A stretch of DNA of 64,000 nt from Vibrio diazotrophicus (GTDB taxonomy: Bacteria; Pseudomonadota; Gammaproteobacteria; Enterobacterales; Vibrionaceae), in the NCBI RefSeq assembly GCF_038452265.1, contig NZ_CP151842.1, positions 1,488,001-1,552,000 of the forward strand, written 5' to 3'. Below are positions 17,901 through 25,624 of this stretch, one piece after another. The notes beneath the pieces were generated by a model. That model was not told where the DNA came from and did no database searches. It saw only the letters and a list, made by a program, of their open reading frames with translations. The position numbers were made by a program, and so were the translations under genes. Numbering within the stretch: the first letter of the stretch is position 1; the number at the start of each line of letters is the position of its first letter.

Positions 17901-18131
17901 TTTGCGAAAGGTCTTCTGAATGGTATTTAGTGACTCGGATTGTATTTTCCCGTTTTCGACCAAACCATGTTTCTGGGTCAATGAATAAACATCATTAGTA
18001 ATGTTTAGTTTGCTGGGCAAATCAAGCTTTTCATTGTTGGTTAACTTGAGATATTCGCCCGTTTCTGATTGAGCCGCCCGTAAATAAGCGCTTTGTATCT
18101 CCAAATTGAGTACGTCACTTAATCGGCGCAT
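14955..18131 (-). CDS. giant tyrosine recombinase of a three-gene mobility operon
   Basis: This protein has 1058 residues, two to three times a normal integrase. Residues ~1-400 are helical with no known domain. A core-binding-like region follows (~380-500), then the catalytic domain with R near 527 (LGFYSGLRRGEVAGLQF), HxxR near 632 (YHHCRHSFCNW), H near 695 (LSGLLGHSSPEV) and Y near 706 (TTSSYFHL). So R, H, R, H and Y are all present. About 60 residues separate HxxR from the second H, which implies an insertion. A ~340-residue C-terminal extension of unknown nature follows. It is the last gene of the operon and starts 1 nt after the previous stop. Related multi-recombinase systems are Tn554 TnpABC, RIT and GMT elements; I cannot assign it to one. 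Confidence 0.85.
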   Translation of the reverse strand: MRRLSDVLNLEIQSAYLRAAQSETGEYLKLTNNEKLDLPSKLNITNDVYSLTQKHGLVENGKIQSESLNTIQKTFRKGFEDHNLQLKLLELLLCIIEKQTGITAPPISQTCHIRQDFPLLKPDDFLMSRLQARIYELVENESLTARYLDHPKQNQAVLMLWLVIKEGIKKSKDIEQLLTKKSTFYRIGEHWLVETKGQRYWLSPMAELFLTAYWNDSSKVRINVMSEINALLHAYRLLPRIYNLRFVDLRSAFKNEFVLTVSPAEYSICQAALPTTSLTQTSLYRLLTDQRVKQDEEDYEQRKMPVRQKVAWLSTGSTSAERLRKKAILEQEELTTAEQIEVIEHYTGKLIKTSLTESIRISTKLQNELRPRLESNDIAASAPWGWIVLSWMYHLLKFGGKHKKRLRLTTIKSYISYVAAPFIQEFSGCAPKKMESLDWAEKLNIVAEQIASTKKSFVLYFAEFLIESDIVTNLCLSDIDIPSIGHRVNANLITHYEAERIIEACNSIGTPTSKIAKLCFYLGFYSGLRRGEVAGLQFADFTIKGARYANLHVRPNKYRELKSSESSRNLPLDCLWPEKSLLELTGYLNVTKTKFTQEKSLIFKDTRQLNEAFSLLTEIMKIVTGEPEIRYHHCRHSFCNWTWIRLNYADHSQLADFSFSQHKFFAQDNHQRLCQRLAIAPFSRKKLWALSGLLGHSSPEVTTSSYFHLSEFIQRTKFSNHQPSDTLLRRFWGQGIRISDQGRLQSVPTSKHNLMAAVPDTYEPASLVSSLDEAITQLGLTKSIEMKQTVSLSAVWEIIQLLAEDQQSSDIANLTGIDTLAVEAIVKSDESIVLSSLCRSKYTLPPLANYAKLNRGNVKTIESLIKMFENAIENDAIPEDFNFTTLSEILNDLVGAQDSLIRTHNQKAALLLLKLIQLIGLKERHVKLKWYFPSETYFDANEIDTYKKHLLFWDDTIRSRIFPNITVEVLVPKALKQYIKTSAKFTTTLSDAGRFLKYHPPGTVSIHLLQSKFDNQRIDSEGNIIETPQRTRAFVTFLRLLAIYTKTKEAKDNSITIE

Positions 18132-18132
18132 A

Positions 18133-20631
18133 TCAACCTCTCTTACGTGTTATTAATGACGGAATGGCCTCCCAGCTGAGTTCTTCCAGCATTTCGTCCA
18201 AAACCGGTAGGAGCTGTTCTATTGCGACTTTATGGCTTAGAGAGGAACATTTTTCGAGTGGTGTTTCACCGTTTACCCAATGGCCCAATTGGAATTTTAC
18301 TAATTCCTGATGGACATTCGATAGTTGTAGATAACGGCGCACGTAATGTCGCCCGAAATTTAGTGGCAAATTGATATATTCACTGAGGTAAGATGGTCCT
18401 GAATTTTTCGTCCGGAAAAAGGTGGGATCATCTTTATCCTGGATAAATAAAAAGAATAGTCCATCATTTGCGTGTGAATTCTTCGCGGTAAGGAACCATT
18501 CGATTCGGTCGTTTTTATGTGGAAGATCTATTAATTGGTGATCGCAGGTTTGCGCATAAAGTTGCGTTGATTGAGCCGGGTATAAATGGCTAATGAGATT
18601 TGCCAGTGTTTTCGTATGCCGTTGATAGTGCAGTAACTGCGATTTGAGAACGGTTGGGCACACGACAACTCGGGTATGAGAAAACGTCTTTGATGAATCT
18701 TTATCTGAAATACATAGGGCATGATAGCGCAATAGCAGCAAGTCAAAACTGGGAAGCGGATTGTAAACTGCTCTATAACCTGACGCATTCACTAACATGA
18801 TCAGCGTATAGGCCGTGTATTGATTATGATAGTCGATCAGATTACTTAAATTTTTGACCACATCAAATGCAGAGAATTGTTTCAAGTGGGCTAAATGATG
18901 GTTAACCCAATCTTTTATTGCTGCTCTGGTTGGTGTGAATTGAGATCCAATTCCGGTGGTATCTAAATCTAGTTGTAATTCAGGCAATACTGGTATTTGA
19001 ATGTCAGTATCGTAGCCCCTCATCTGATTAAACATATCCAACCATATTGCTTGGATTCGGCAATTAATTTCAGTTTCAGAATACCAGGCATAATGGCGAG
19101 GTGAACGACTATAGTAACTTAGCTCTCCCCTTAACATTTCCAGGATAACCGGATCGTGTTTTTCTGTAGCGATTAAGTTGTTGATGAGATAGTTCTCAAT
19201 CCGCTTTAGACTGATTTGGCAACGATGGCGCTGATTGAGCTTTTTTAAATAGGACTCTATGGCTATTCTATAGGCATTGACTGATGGCTTTCCTGAGAAC
19301 TTTGTATGGCCACGTAAGTTGCTTTTGATAAACATATTATAAAAATATTGGGGGAGAGCTATGGCGGCGACGGTTTGGTTTTTTAGTAGGTTGGGGTTAT
19401 CTGAATGCTTGCCTCTTTTAGCTGTAGGCTTTGGAGCAATTTTTAAAATTAACTCCGATTCAGTAACGATAAGCCCGAGGTTGTCATTACTAGTACTGTG
19501 ATGTACGTCTAAGTTGCAGACGTCGCTCAGATTTCGCCCTGTAATCAAGATGAGGTGCAGAATGCATTGAATATCGGTTCTGGGGATTTTGTTTATGAGC
19601 GTGGTACGTTGAGAACTGCGGTCATGCCATAGGTAAATGAGTTCATTAGGCTGTAGAAGGTTACGCGCAAGCGGCGTAATGTTATGACTCCTACTAACAC
19701 ACTTCGATATCCCACGGTTCTTGTGATTGATTTTGGCCTTGTCTTTAATGACGGATACATCGGGTAATTCGTGTTGCGGCTTAGGTAAAACTGGCTGTTC
19801 AGTTTTGATAATGCAAAGTTCTGGATAATCTTCATCAGCGGATACTCCAGCATCAACAAGTGGTTTACTCAAACCACGTTTGAGTAGTGAGGCGGTAAAT
19901 AAGTTATCCGAACCGATCACTCGTTCTATTTTTTTTCGGCTGTAGGATGAACGGATACTTCTTTGAGATATACGAGAAAAGCTCTTTCGTTTTTTCCAAT
20001 TGAGCCGGTAAAAATGTTCTAAGTCTCGCAGGTAACCAACACGACTTGATGAGCCTGACTCTTCGTCATTTTCGCGTTCTTGATCCATCAGAATCTCACG
20101 AACCTGAAGGATCTGATTGGCCGTATCATCTATTGAATTTGAATTAAAACATCGTCGGTCGATGACCTCATCGGTATAAAGAAGCCTGAAAGAGCGAATC
20201 GAAGTTTCGGTGCGGTCTTCCGTGATTATTTTTAATTCATTATTGTAATAATGACTGAGAAAAAATAATAATGCCGAGGCGGCTTGTGGCGTCTGGTGGT
20301 CATCAAAAATAAATAGCAATGAATACAGTGGGCGTCGACTCATCCATCCTTTTGCATGAGTTGTATTGCTGTATTTCTGAAAGAAGGCTTCATTCACTTC
20401 TGAAAATAATTGGAGTAATTGACGGGCAATATCTTGTTGGATGTCGAACAACTCACAGAATTTCTGAGGATGAGTATCAAAAAGGTATTCAAGCAACGAA
20501 TGTACTTTTTGTAAGCCCCGGAAATCTTCGGGACAATCGATGGCTTCAAGTAATTTTTCGAGTGGGTTAAGAAGATGACCTGGAGCAAAAGGTAAAAACG
20601 CTTGTATATCTTCAATGGTTGGCGTTGACAT
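18133..20631 (-). CDS. degenerate tyrosine-recombinase-like partner protein
   Basis: The product has 832 residues. A recombinase-like first motif appears near 363 (LHLILITGRNLSDVCNLD). Some 400 residues later come RHYVRRYL (HxxR, near 762) and KFQLGHWVNGETPL (H near 783). The nucleophilic Tyr expected about nine residues after that H is absent, so the protein is probably not a recombinase on its own but a structural or regulatory partner. A Lys/Arg-rich patch lies at ~215-240 (KKRKSFSRISQRSIRSSYSR). It is packed between the small first gene (20-nt gap) and the giant recombinase (1-nt gap), which argues for a complex of the three products. Confidence 0.75.
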   Translation of the reverse strand: MSTPTIEDIQAFLPFAPGHLLNPLEKLLEAIDCPEDFRGLQKVHSLLEYLFDTHPQKFCELFDIQQDIARQLLQLFSEVNEAFFQKYSNTTHAKGWMSRRPLYSLLFIFDDHQTPQAASALLFFLSHYYNNELKIITEDRTETSIRSFRLLYTDEVIDRRCFNSNSIDDTANQILQVREILMDQERENDEESGSSSRVGYLRDLEHFYRLNWKKRKSFSRISQRSIRSSYSRKKIERVIGSDNLFTASLLKRGLSKPLVDAGVSADEDYPELCIIKTEQPVLPKPQHELPDVSVIKDKAKINHKNRGISKCVSRSHNITPLARNLLQPNELIYLWHDRSSQRTTLINKIPRTDIQCILHLILITGRNLSDVCNLDVHHSTSNDNLGLIVTESELILKIAPKPTAKRGKHSDNPNLLKNQTVAAIALPQYFYNMFIKSNLRGHTKFSGKPSVNAYRIAIESYLKKLNQRHRCQISLKRIENYLINNLIATEKHDPVILEMLRGELSYYSRSPRHYAWYSETEINCRIQAIWLDMFNQMRGYDTDIQIPVLPELQLDLDTTGIGSQFTPTRAAIKDWVNHHLAHLKQFSAFDVVKNLSNLIDYHNQYTAYTLIMLVNASGYRAVYNPLPSFDLLLLRYHALCISDKDSSKTFSHTRVVVCPTVLKSQLLHYQRHTKTLANLISHLYPAQSTQLYAQTCDHQLIDLPHKNDRIEWFLTAKNSHANDGLFFLFIQDKDDPTFFRTKNSGPSYLSEYINLPLNFGRHYVRRYLQLSNVHQELVKFQLGHWVNGETPLEKCSSLSHKVAIEQLLPVLDEMLEELSWEAIPSLITRKRG

Positions 20632-20651
20632 GAATTTATATCCTTATCGAG

Positions 20652-21221
20652 CTACAAATCGGCTTTAGAAATGGATAAAAAGTTTGCCACTTTCTCTGCT
20701 GAGTTAAGTTCAGGAAATAAAGTTAGCCACTCATCTGATTGGTAAATACTGCGTTTGCCTTCGTCCTTTTTGAACCATGACCGTAGATAAAAGCTAATTT
20801 TTTTTGTGTCACTGATAAAGCATTTAGAGAGCAAGTCGTTAGTCAGATCGAATAAGACGATTGCACGTTTTATGCTTGAAGATGGTTTCTTTTTTAGTGC
20901 AAATACCAATATAGAAAAGTCATCGGGTAGGTAGTGTTGAGCAATCGCACTGCGGAGTCTGGTGAGGGTAAATGAACCGGTCAGAGCTTTAAATTGTTTA
21001 CGGTACCGATAACAAATAATCGGCGATTGCAGAGATAGCAAATTGAATAGGAATGCAGATTTATCATTTGCTTCATTTGAGGTTCTTAATCCACTTAAAG
21101 GATTCGCTTGGGCAAACAGATCTTGAATTGTATCGTCAGAGATGAGTTCTTTGACCGACACTCGGATGAGCTCTACATTGTCGAGTAGGGTAGCATCAAA
21201 TCGCATAATCTCGTCTTTCAA
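20652..21221 (-). CDS. small first protein of the recombinase trio
   Basis: This is a 189-residue basic protein with no recognised domain (ELISDDTIQDLFAQANPLSG, SPIICYRYRKQFKALTGSFT, KKISFYLRSWFKKDEGKR). The segment TGSFTLTRLRSAIAQH could be a DNA-binding helix pair. ATG 21221 is the furthest start; ATG 21206 is an alternative. It leads the operon and its promoter must lie in the 170 bases between it and the tRNA fragment, where recombinase and transcription factors could compete. In Tn554-like systems the third small protein orients or assists the recombinases; a similar role here is inference. Confidence 0.7.
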   Translation of the reverse strand: MKDEIMRFDATLLDNVELIRVSVKELISDDTIQDLFAQANPLSGLRTSNEANDKSAFLFNLLSLQSPIICYRYRKQFKALTGSFTLTRLRSAIAQHYLPDDFSILVFALKKKPSSSIKRAIVLFDLTNDLLSKCFISDTKKISFYLRSWFKKDEGKRSIYQSDEWLTLFPELNSAEKVANFLSISKADL

Positions 21222-21369
21222 AATCGCCTCACATCAAAAATAATCTCCGATATAAGAACTTTAATTTTATGACCGTTTCGTGTCCACATTGCGCCATAAA
21301 GTTGAGATCTTCATCAAGGGTAGGAGTCATTTTTCTTGTTAAAATGAGGAAGTGCCGTTAGGGTGTATG

Positions 21370-21382
21370 GATAAAGTTTATC
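21370..21382. promoter_or_regulatory. 13-bp palindrome beside the attachment site
   Basis: GATAAA-G-TTTATC is a perfect dyad lying 27 bases before the T-arm of the tRNA fragment and upstream of the recombinase operon. It could be a core-type recombinase site or an operator. The dyad is visible; its role is a guess. Confidence 0.4.
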
Positions 21383-21399
21383 ATTAATGTCTTGACATG

Positions 21400-21436
21400 G
21401 TAGGGGTCGGCAGTTCGAGTCTGCCTAGACCCACCA
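21400..21436 (+). tRNA. 3'-terminal tRNA fragment (probable att site)
   Basis: A T-arm with stem GGCAG/CTGCC around TTCGAGT (21409-21425), then acceptor strand TAGACCC (426-432), discriminator A and encoded CCA (21434-21436) are clear. The D-arm, anticodon arm and 5' acceptor strand are missing, so this is not a functional gene. A 3'-end tRNA copy next to a recombinase operon is the usual scar of integration into a tRNA gene. The intact tRNA would lie at the other island end, outside this window. The isoacceptor cannot be named from the fragment. Confidence 0.75.
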
Positions 21437-21447
21437 AATTTTCGATG

Positions 21448-21469
21448 AAGCCCGCATCTCTGCGGGCTT
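21448..21469 (+). terminator. intrinsic terminator after the tRNA fragment
   Basis: AAGCCCGCA-TCTC-TGCGGGCTT is a 9-bp perfect stem with a 4-nt loop, followed by TTG. It is the native terminator of the tRNA gene and marks the return to chromosomal backbone. Confidence 0.85.
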
Positions 21470-21888
21470 TGTTGTATCTAGGCCCCTGCGATTTTCCCCA
21501 AAGTTAAATTTAACGTGAAAACAAACCTATTTAACTGGGTGGTTCCAAATATCATTTCTTTGACTGCCAGTTTTGGTATTTCTAGCCGAAAGAAAAATGA
21601 AAATCTGGATCAACTGTATATTGCGAAAAGTCGTGGATGAAACCGTGTTGAGCTACGTAGCGACAGTTGTTCCATATTTTCTCTTATCAGTTAACGTTTT
21701 CTTTTATTTGGATTACACTCTTTGCCCTTGTTCGGATGCTTCCGACAAAAAGAGTAGAACATTCACCTCTACATCCTACACTTTGATCTATATGGTGTAG
21801 CGCCTGTTTAAACAAACAACTAAAGTTTATTAAGTGCAGAGTGAAAGCTTGTTGTTTAACTTTAATTGCCCAAATCTAGAGTAACGCC
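21470..21888 (+). other. 419-base intergenic stretch
   Basis: A 75-codon open frame at 21573-21800 has low-quality composition and no ribosome site, so I do not call it a gene. Otherwise this is AT-rich backbone leading to the PilZ gene. Confidence 0.4.
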
Positions 21889-22215
21889 GTGTCAGTCACA
21901 TCCTTTACCAACCGTCGAAAATCGTCCCGCATTGAACTTAAAGCAATGATTCCCGCCTCTTGTTTGTTTAACCGCTGGTTTAAGCCTGTAATCCAAGTTC
22001 AAGTTGTTGATGTTTCTAATCACGGTATGAAGCTTTTTACTAAAGACTATTTAAAGTTATCGAACGCGACTATTCGCATTGATGCATTAAATGAAGGAGT
22101 GAAAGGCAAAGTGGTATGGCGACACGAAAGGGATGGTGGCTATATGTGCGGCTTTATGGTGCAAGAAGGAAATGAAATTTCTGAGGAAGACATAGCGTAC
22201 TTAAGCAATTTATAA
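21889..22215 (+). CDS. PilZ-domain c-di-GMP receptor
   Basis: This is a single PilZ domain of 108 residues. The c-di-GMP-binding elements are present: the Arg-rich loop RRKSSRIEL near residues 9-17 and DVSNHGMKLF near 43-52 (the D/N-x-S-x-x-G motif). GTG 21889 is the start; the ribosome site is weak. Stand-alone PilZ proteins act as adaptors that pass c-di-GMP levels to motility, adhesion or secretion machinery. The nearby cyclase at 23470 and EAL protein at 27522 are plausible sources and sinks of the signal. Confidence 0.85.
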   Translation: MSVTSFTNRRKSSRIELKAMIPASCLFNRWFKPVIQVQVVDVSNHGMKLFTKDYLKLSNATIRIDALNEGVKGKVVWRHERDGGYMCGFMVQEGNEISEEDIAYLSNL

Positions 22216-22510
22216 AAGAATCAGATTTGGTTCGATATTTAGTTGCGCTGGTTGGAAATATCGCAAAGAGTCTGTCTTAAAAATGATACTCAATGCAAAT
22301 TTATTCAATTAACGAAAGCGAAATGCTGAACAATTTCAGCTCGCTAGATCCCTTTGACAGAAGGACTTTAGTTCATTTTTTGTCTAATTCCATAGTTTAA
22401 ATTCAGCAATTTCTGATTATTGACGACGGCGTTTTGGCATTGAAGATGACTTTCTAATGTGAGTATCATTTAACAGTTTTAACGAATGGCCCAATGTGCA
22501 ACATTAAACT

Positions 22511-23470
22511 ATGAACGTTCTAATCTGTGATGACTCTGCATTAGCTAGAAAATCCTTAAGTCGGACTCTTGTTAATTTTTACGATATTGAGATTTTTTTT
22601 GCGGAAAATGGCAGAGAAGCACTAAGTGTACTCGCTCATAACCGAATTGATGTTTTGTTCCTCGATCTGACTATGCCAGTGATGGACGGCTATGACGTAT
22701 TGGGCATGCTACCTGTTAATTCATATCCGACCAAAGTCGTTATTATCTCTGGTGATGTGCAAAAAGCGGCGAAAGAACGTTGTTTTGCATTGGGCGCGTC
22801 TGACTTCATCGAAAAGCCTTTTAAAATAGAGCAGCTAGAGGCCGTATTCAAAGGTTGCCATGTTGGAAATTCCATTCATAAAAGCATAACTTCAGAACCT
22901 TATATTGATTCAGATTCGAAATTTAGAGAACTGACCAATATCGCGTTAGGTCGTTGTGTTGCGCTTATTTCAGATAGCGTAGGAGATTTTATCAACATGC
23001 CTTTACCTGCGGTTGGCATATTAGAGCCATCAGAGCTGGAGATGGCCGTTCACGATGTCTTATATAGAGACAATGTGAATGCCGTAACACAGCGTTTCAC
23101 AGGCGCAGGTATTCACGGTGAGTCTCTGGTGACTATCAGAGGCAAAGAATTCGCCAAAGTGGGCGAGCGTCTTGGTTATCCGCTGCAAGATGCAAACAGC
23201 AACGAATCATTACTTAACATTTCCAACCTAGCGGTTTCTACCTTTCTGCGAGTATTGGCAGAACTCATCATGGTCAGCTTCACTCTACGTCAGCCAGTTT
23301 TAATTAACAGCTACGAAAAAGAGCTGCTTTCACAGCAAAAGATAACCAAGTCTGCTTTTACGGTCGAGTTTTCTTATTCCGCTGAAAATCTCGATTTCCA
23401 GTGTGACATCTTGCTGTTGATCGACATGGAATCCGTAAAAGTAATAGATAAATTGATGGAATCTTTTTAA
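22511..23470 (+). CDS. response regulator with CheC/CheX-like domain
   Basis: This 319-residue protein begins with a receiver domain (residues 1-120): acidic pair ICDDSAL, phosphoacceptor D in VLFLDLTMPVMDGYD, T/S in VVIISGD, K in DFIEKPFKI. The C-terminal ~180 residues fit the CheC/CheX/FliY phosphatase fold (ELTNIALGRCVALISDSVG, later FLRVLAELIMVSF). Such hybrids relay or drain phosphoryl groups. The stop overlaps the start of the diguanylate cyclase gene (TAATG at 23468-23472), so the two are made together and the regulator may control the cyclase. Confidence 0.85.
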   Translation: MNVLICDDSALARKSLSRTLVNFYDIEIFFAENGREALSVLAHNRIDVLFLDLTMPVMDGYDVLGMLPVNSYPTKVVIISGDVQKAAKERCFALGASDFIEKPFKIEQLEAVFKGCHVGNSIHKSITSEPYIDSDSKFRELTNIALGRCVALISDSVGDFINMPLPAVGILEPSELEMAVHDVLYRDNVNAVTQRFTGAGIHGESLVTIRGKEFAKVGERLGYPLQDANSNESLLNISNLAVSTFLRVLAELIMVSFTLRQPVLINSYEKELLSQQKITKSAFTVEFSYSAENLDFQCDILLLIDMESVKVIDKLMESF

Positions 23471-24426
23471 TGCCGAAATTGACTGTAAATGTGCGGGATT
23501 TCCATTGGGGGATCCAAGCGTTAGACACTATAGACGTTGGGTTAGTGGTTATCGATATCAACTATGAAGTGTGCCTATGGAACAGTTTTATGCAAAACTA
23601 TTCGGGCATTGTTTCTACCAAAATCATGACCAAAAATCTATTTGAAGTCGTTCCGGATCTTCCTGAAGAGTGGCTCAAAGCCAAAATAGATGCGGCAGTC
23701 AAATTAGACACAAGAACCTTCTCCAGATGGGAAGACAGACCTTACGTCTTTCATTTTAAAAACTACTCACCTTACACCAACAAAAGCACAATCATGTATC
23801 AGAACATGGTGGTCACTCCGTTGAAATCACTCAATGGCGATGTTTCTCATGTGTGCATTATGATTCAGGATGTCTCGGATATTGCGAAGAATAAGCTGCA
23901 TTTAGAACAATCAAATCAGCATTTATCAACCATGAGTCGTACTGATGGCCTGACGCAATTACTCAACCGCTCTTATTGGGAATCTCTACTGATGAAAAAG
24001 TACGAGAAAATCATTGCGACTGAAGCACCTGCGTCATTAGTTATTTTTGATATCGACCATTTCAAGAAGGTCAATGATACTTTTGGTCATGCTGCCGGTG
24101 ATGATGTTATTCGCAAAACCGCGGAGGTGTTGCGTAAGACAGCGAGAGCTTCTGATCATTGTGGCCGCTATGGCGGTGAAGAGTTCACAGTGTTATTACC
24201 AAACACCACTGTTGACCAAGCGAGGTACTTTGCTGAAAGGTTGCGTAAGCGTATTGAAGCTGAGGTTGTCAGTACCGAACAAGGTGAAATCCGATACACC
24301 ATTAGTCTCGGAGTTTGCGCATTTGATAAGAGGTTCCGTACACATTCGGAATGGTTAGAGCATGCAGATAAAGCGCTGTACGAGTCAAAAGGGCAAGGAC
24401 GAAATCAGACAACAGTTGTGGCGTAA
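23470..24426 (+). CDS. PAS-GGDEF diguanylate cyclase
   Basis: The protein has 318 residues. A PAS-like sensor spans ~10-140 (DTIDVGLVVIDINYEVCLWN). A linker helix leads to a GGDEF domain with the active site RYGGEEFTVLLP and, five residues before GGEEF, RASD, the RxxD inhibitory site. Substrate-binding residues (DIDHFKKVNDTFGHAAGDDV) are intact, so it should make c-di-GMP from GTP with product feedback. No membrane segment, hence cytosolic. Translation is coupled to the receiver-CheC protein ahead of it. Confidence 0.92.
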   Translation: MPKLTVNVRDFHWGIQALDTIDVGLVVIDINYEVCLWNSFMQNYSGIVSTKIMTKNLFEVVPDLPEEWLKAKIDAAVKLDTRTFSRWEDRPYVFHFKNYSPYTNKSTIMYQNMVVTPLKSLNGDVSHVCIMIQDVSDIAKNKLHLEQSNQHLSTMSRTDGLTQLLNRSYWESLLMKKYEKIIATEAPASLVIFDIDHFKKVNDTFGHAAGDDVIRKTAEVLRKTARASDHCGRYGGEEFTVLLPNTTVDQARYFAERLRKRIEAEVVSTEQGEIRYTISLGVCAFDKRFRTHSEWLEHADKALYESKGQGRNQTTVVA

Positions 24427-24495
24427 AGCCATTCTTCAAAAGCCAAACCGGAACTACAGGAGAAGTAAGATGCGATTTGGCTTTTATTCTTCTCT

Positions 24496-25419
24496 TTATC
24501 TGGACATTAAACTGAGTCGTTTTGATTTCTTCTGGGATAGAAGTAGCCCAATGAATATCAGAGTTAGCGCGGAATAAGTTGACGAGTTTATTGGCTCTCC
24601 CAGCAAAATTACACTGATGATCATGCCAAATACAGGCACCAGATAGTTATTGAACGAAGTGAAGGTTGCCCCCACTTGTGCCAGCAAATTGTAAAGTAAG
24701 AAGTAAGCAAAACAGGTACAGGCCAGTGCCAATATCAATAGCGCGGAAAGAGAGCGAACGTTAAAAGTGAAGGTGCTGACGTCATCAACCAGTAGCGCAA
24801 TCGGCAAAGAGAACACCGCAGAGCAAATCAAAATACCTGCCGCATTCGCGAGAGGGTGGTACTGGGTGATTTTACTTCTTCGAGCATAAACAGCCGATAA
24901 ACCATAGCAGCAAGCCGCAAAGATAACCGCCAGTTGTGCCAATATATGCGCGCCAAAACCTTGCAGAGCATCAACACCGATCAGCACAACCACACCACCT
25001 CCGCCTAGTACCACGCCCACTAGTTTGTTCAACGACATCTTCTCGTCATCCGTTAAGTAATGAGCGAAGATTAAGGTCGCGAGAGGAATTAACCCCATCA
25101 GCACGGAAGCCAATGCGGCATCTATGTATTGCTCTCCCCAAGTAATCAAAAAGAATGGAACAATATTGCCGATAACCGCCACGACAGCGTAGTGCTTCCA
25201 AACCTTTAACTCAGCCGGAATACGCAATTTAAAAGCCCAGATAAATACGGACATAGCGATGGCAGATAGAGTTAAACGTATAGCTACCGTCAATATGGGA
25301 GAGTAGCTTTCTAGAGCTATCTTAAGGAAAGGGAACGAACTTCCCCAAATCGCTGCTAGAAATAGAAGCATCAGATAGTGCTTTGCATGAACCTGCATCT
25401 TATTAATCCGTAAATTCAC
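24496..25419 (-). CDS. EamA/DMT-family transporter
   Basis: This is a ten-helix drug/metabolite transporter with two EamA repeats (first AAIWGSSFPFLKIALESYSP, second from ~residue 150, AACCYGLSAVYARRSK). Length 307 is normal. The open frame starts at GTG 25419, but ATG 25398 is equally possible and would remove seven residues. Substrate unknown; the family exports amino acids, metabolites or toxic compounds. It stands alone, convergent with the cyclase gene and divergent from pxpB. Confidence 0.88.
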   Translation of the reverse strand: MNLRINKMQVHAKHYLMLLFLAAIWGSSFPFLKIALESYSPILTVAIRLTLSAIAMSVFIWAFKLRIPAELKVWKHYAVVAVIGNIVPFFLITWGEQYIDAALASVLMGLIPLATLIFAHYLTDDEKMSLNKLVGVVLGGGGVVVLIGVDALQGFGAHILAQLAVIFAACCYGLSAVYARRSKITQYHPLANAAGILICSAVFSLPIALLVDDVSTFTFNVRSLSALLILALACTCFAYFLLYNLLAQVGATFTSFNNYLVPVFGMIISVILLGEPINSSTYSALTLIFIGLLLSQKKSKRLSLMSR

Positions 25420-25624
25420 TTATAAAGAGCGTACTGCTCGTGAGGCTTGTCACGCCAAAGACTCTGCGTCTTCGTGTTCACAATAACCATATCTAAACAA
25501 ATTGACAACATGTTAAAAGTCATTACGATTTTGAAGACATACAGCACGTAAAGAACGAATCTGACGAGTTTTTGAGATAGGGAAAATCTGTAATGAAGTT
25601 GGAACTGACAAGAGTAAATGACCA

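Noticed and set aside
21400..21436. A complete tRNA gene
   Set aside because: Only the T-arm and 3' acceptor are present; no D-arm or anticodon arm can be folded from the bases upstream.
21573..21800. 75-codon frame after the tRNA terminator
   Set aside because: No ribosome site and no recognisable pattern; probably chance.
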